From Mycobacterium sp. M26 (GTDB lineage Bacteria > Actinomycetota > Actinomycetes > Mycobacteriales > Mycobacteriaceae): a DNA stretch of 64,000 bases. The translations under genes and the position numbers were made by a program. The DNA lies in contig NZ_LN929907.1 in assembly GCF_001494595.1 (NCBI RefSeq), positions 1,896,246 to 1,960,245 of the forward strand, read 5' to 3'. The notes under the pieces are model-generated. The model was given only the letters and a program-made list of their open reading frames with translations. It did no database searches and was not told the DNA's origin. Below are positions 62,470 through 64,000 of this stretch, one piece after another; within the stretch, counting starts at the first letter, position 1; each line of letters starts with the position of its first letter.

Positions 62470-63755
62470 TCGCGCCCCAGCATCTCGGCCCACATCCGCG
62501 GGAAGTCGGGCAACGTCTTGCCGGTGGTGGCGATGTCTTCGACCTCGACGCCGGCGGCTCGCAGTCCGACGATCGCCCCGGCTGTCGCCATCCGGTGGTC
62601 GGCGTAGGAGTGCCAGGTGCCGCCGTGCAGCGGGCGGGCCGTGATGACCAGTCCGTCCTCGGTCTCGGTGCAGTCTCCGCCCAGGCCGTTGATCTCGGCG
62701 CTCAGCGCGGCCAGCCGGTCGGTCTCGTGGCCGCGCAGATGCGCGATGCCGGTCAGCCGCGACACCGAGCCCGGTTGGGCCAGCGCGGCCAGGGCCGCCA
62801 CCGACGGTGCCAGCTCGCCGACGTCGTTGAGGTCGACGTCGAAACCCGGGTAGCCGTCGCCGGCGCCGCGGACTTCGAGCGAGGAATCTGTTTGGTGCAC
62901 CGTCGATCCCATCAGCTTGAGGATCGACAGGATGGTGTCAGCGGGCTGCACGCTGACACTCGGCCAGCCGGTGATGCGCACCGTACCGCCGGTGGCCACC
63001 GCGGCCGCCAGGAACGGCACCGCATTCGACAGGTCCGGTTCGACGTCCCAGTGCCGCGCCGCCACCACGCCGGGGGAGACCCGCCACTCGTTGTCCTGGG
63101 TGTCGTCCACCTCGACGCCGGCCTCACGCAGCATCGCCACCGTCATCGCGATGTGCGGGGCAGACGGCAGCGACGACCCGGTGTGCACCAGCGTCAAGCC
63201 GATTCGGAACGACGCGCCCGACAGCAGCAGGCCGGAGACGAACTGGGACGACGCGGAGGCGTCGATGTAGACCGTCCCGCCGCGCACACCGCCGTGACCG
63301 CGCACCAGGAAGGGCAGCCCGGTGCCCTCGACGTCCACGCCCAGCCCGCGCAATCCGTCGAGCAGCGGCGCGATCGGCCGGGCCCGGGCCTGGTCGTCAC
63401 CGTCGAACTCGACGGCCGCCGAACTCAGCGCCGCCAGCGGCGGTACGAACCGCAGCACCGTGCCGGCCAGCCCGCAGTCGATGCGGGCCTGCGCGCCGGG
63501 GTTCAGTGTTCCGCTGACGGTCAGCTCAGTGCCGTCGCCGTCGATCGACAGGCCCAGCGTCTGTAGTGCACCGATCATCAGGTTGGTGTCGCGGCTGCGC
63601 AGCGCCCCGCTGATGGTCGGGGTGCCCTGACCCTGGGCGGCGGCCAGCGCAGCCAGGATCAGGGTGCGGTTGGTCTGCGATTTGGAGCCCGGCACCGTGA
63701 CGGTGGCGTGGACCGGTTCCGTCGTGCTCGGTGCCGTCCACAGTTCGGTGCTCAC
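62466..63755 (-). CDS. aroA: 3-phosphoshikimate 1-carboxyvinyltransferase (EPSP synthase)
   Basis: This 429-residue enzyme makes EPSP in aromatic amino acid synthesis. It shows [18 protein letters not shown] at the start, the RSRDT and [11 protein letters not shown] loops, [22 protein letters not shown], and [17 protein letters not shown] with [15 protein letters not shown] (parts) near the C-terminus. Start GTG 63755. Its stop overlaps rsgA. A short gap (63756-63811) separates it from a partial glycine-rich gene on the same strand. Confidence 0.96.
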   Translation of the reverse strand: MSTELWTAPSTTEPVHATVTVPGSKSQTNRTLILAALAAAQGQGTPTISGALRSRDTNLMIGALQTLGLSIDGDGTELTVSGTLNPGAQARIDCGLAGTVLRFVPPLAALSSAAVEFDGDDQARARPIAPLLDGLRGLGVDVEGTGLPFLVRGHGGVRGGTVYIDASASSQFVSGLLLSGASFRIGLTLVHTGSSLPSAPHIAMTVAMLREAGVEVDDTQDNEWRVSPGVVAARHWDVEPDLSNAVPFLAAAVATGGTVRITGWPSVSVQPADTILSILKLMGSTVHQTDSSLEVRGAGDGYPGFDVDLNDVGELAPSVAALAALAQPGSVSRLTGIAHLRGHETDRLAALSAEINGLGGDCTETEDGLVITARPLHGGTWHSYADHRMATAGAIVGLRAAGVEVEDIATTGKTLPDFPRMWAEMLGRD

Positions 63756-63811
63756 GGGCTACATCCTGCCTTGTCCGGCCCGCAGGACTCTAAGCAGACA
63801 TTGCCTCCGTT

Positions 63812-64000
63812 TCAGCCATTGGTCCCGGGGATGCCCGGCGCGCCGGTGCTGCCTGCACTGCCCGCGCCGACCGCCGTGCCGCCGGGCCCGCCGTTGCCGG
63901 CGGTGCCACCGGTGCCGCCGGACCCGTCGAGGGCACCGGCTCCTGCCGTGCCACCCGCGCCACCGTCACCGCCGCTGGGGCCTTGACCGCCGTCGCCCCC
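63812..64000 (-). CDS. C-terminal end of a PGRS-like glycine-rich protein (cut by window edge)
   Basis: Reading the minus strand from the window edge gives 62 codons and a TGA stop (complement of 63812-63814). The product is over 40 percent glycine, in GGxGGx repeats (GGDGGQG, GGDGGAGGT, GGTGGTAGNGGPGGT) and ends in GAPGIPGTNG. This resembles the PGRS part of PE_PGRS proteins or other mycobacterial glycine-rich surface proteins; whether a PE domain exists lies outside the window. The proline-rich frame on the plus strand is its antisense. Confidence 0.7.
   Translation of the reverse strand, partial: GGDGGQGPSGGDGGAGGTAGAGALDGSGGTGGTAGNGGPGGTAVGAGSAGSTGAPGIPGTNG

Noticed and set aside
63708..63986. 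Proline/alanine-rich plus-strand frame at the right end
   Set aside because: It is the complement of the glycine-rich repeats on the minus strand; no ribosome binding site.

Overview
The window is about 64 kb of a high-GC actinobacterial chromosome, almost certainly a fast-growing mycobacterium (Mycolicibacterium type). Gene content and order follow the Mycobacterium tuberculosis Rv3285-Rv3227 block: accA3, sufE, sseA, maf, accE5, accD5, purK, purE, fadE25, lcp1, rmlD, wbbL, manC-like, fbiB, fbiA, whiB2, manB, manA, alkB-rubA-rubB-tetR, sahH, tmk, mtrA-mtrB-lpqB, comF-like, hpf, secA1, ppk2, the DesA3 reductase, desA3, rsgA and aroA. All gene identities come from reading the translated sequence; no database search was run.

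Layout. 1-2.5 kb: a cut NCS2 permease, a MobA-like nucleotidyltransferase, small proteins and an NmrA-like oxidoreductase. 2.5-10 kb: a minus-strand run of a sugar-phosphate transferase and the acyl-CoA carboxylase locus (AccD5, AccE5, AccA3) with sulfur-transfer genes; four 45-bp tandem repeats lie between accD5 and accE5. 10-15 kb: PH-domain and GtrA membrane proteins, purK-purE-fadE25, and birA, which has lost its usual place beside accD5. 15-21 kb: cell-wall genes (Lcp1 arabinogalactan ligase, rhamnose synthesis and rhamnosyl transfer, sugar nucleotidyltransferase). 21.1-22.2 kb: a DUF559/AbiEi-like nuclease-fold gene flanked by two near-identical 55-bp hairpins. 22-31 kb: F420 synthesis (fbiA-fbiB), whiB2, mannose metabolism, a CDF transporter. 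31-37 kb: amino-acid permease, the alkane hydroxylase operon with a visible promoter/operator, sahH. 37-40 kb: a secreted lipase and an aldehyde dehydrogenase between sahH and tmk. 40-51 kb: mtrAB-lpqB, hydrolase, comF-like, hpf, secA1. 51-57 kb: wax-ester-synthase-like protein with an altered active site, ppk2, and the desaturase electron-transfer pair, both preceded by the same tandem operator. 57-61.5 kb: an accessory cluster (APH-like kinase, HAD protein, cupin, P450, aldo/keto reductase). The end holds rsgA, aroA and the C-terminus of a glycine-rich PGRS-like protein.

How it works together. The core is envelope and lipid biology: carboxylases that make (methyl)malonyl-CoA, their biotin ligase, mannose and rhamnose donors, attachment of arabinogalactan to peptidoglycan, fatty-acid desaturation, the MtrAB-LpqB envelope-stress/division system and SecA1 export. 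Many adjacent genes overlap as ATGA, GTGA or TTGA, so translational coupling is common. Several genes have a TANNNT hexamer 6-8 nt before the start codon and no ribosome binding site, which suggests leaderless transcripts. No rRNA, tRNA, CRISPR array, transposase or prophage gene was recognised.
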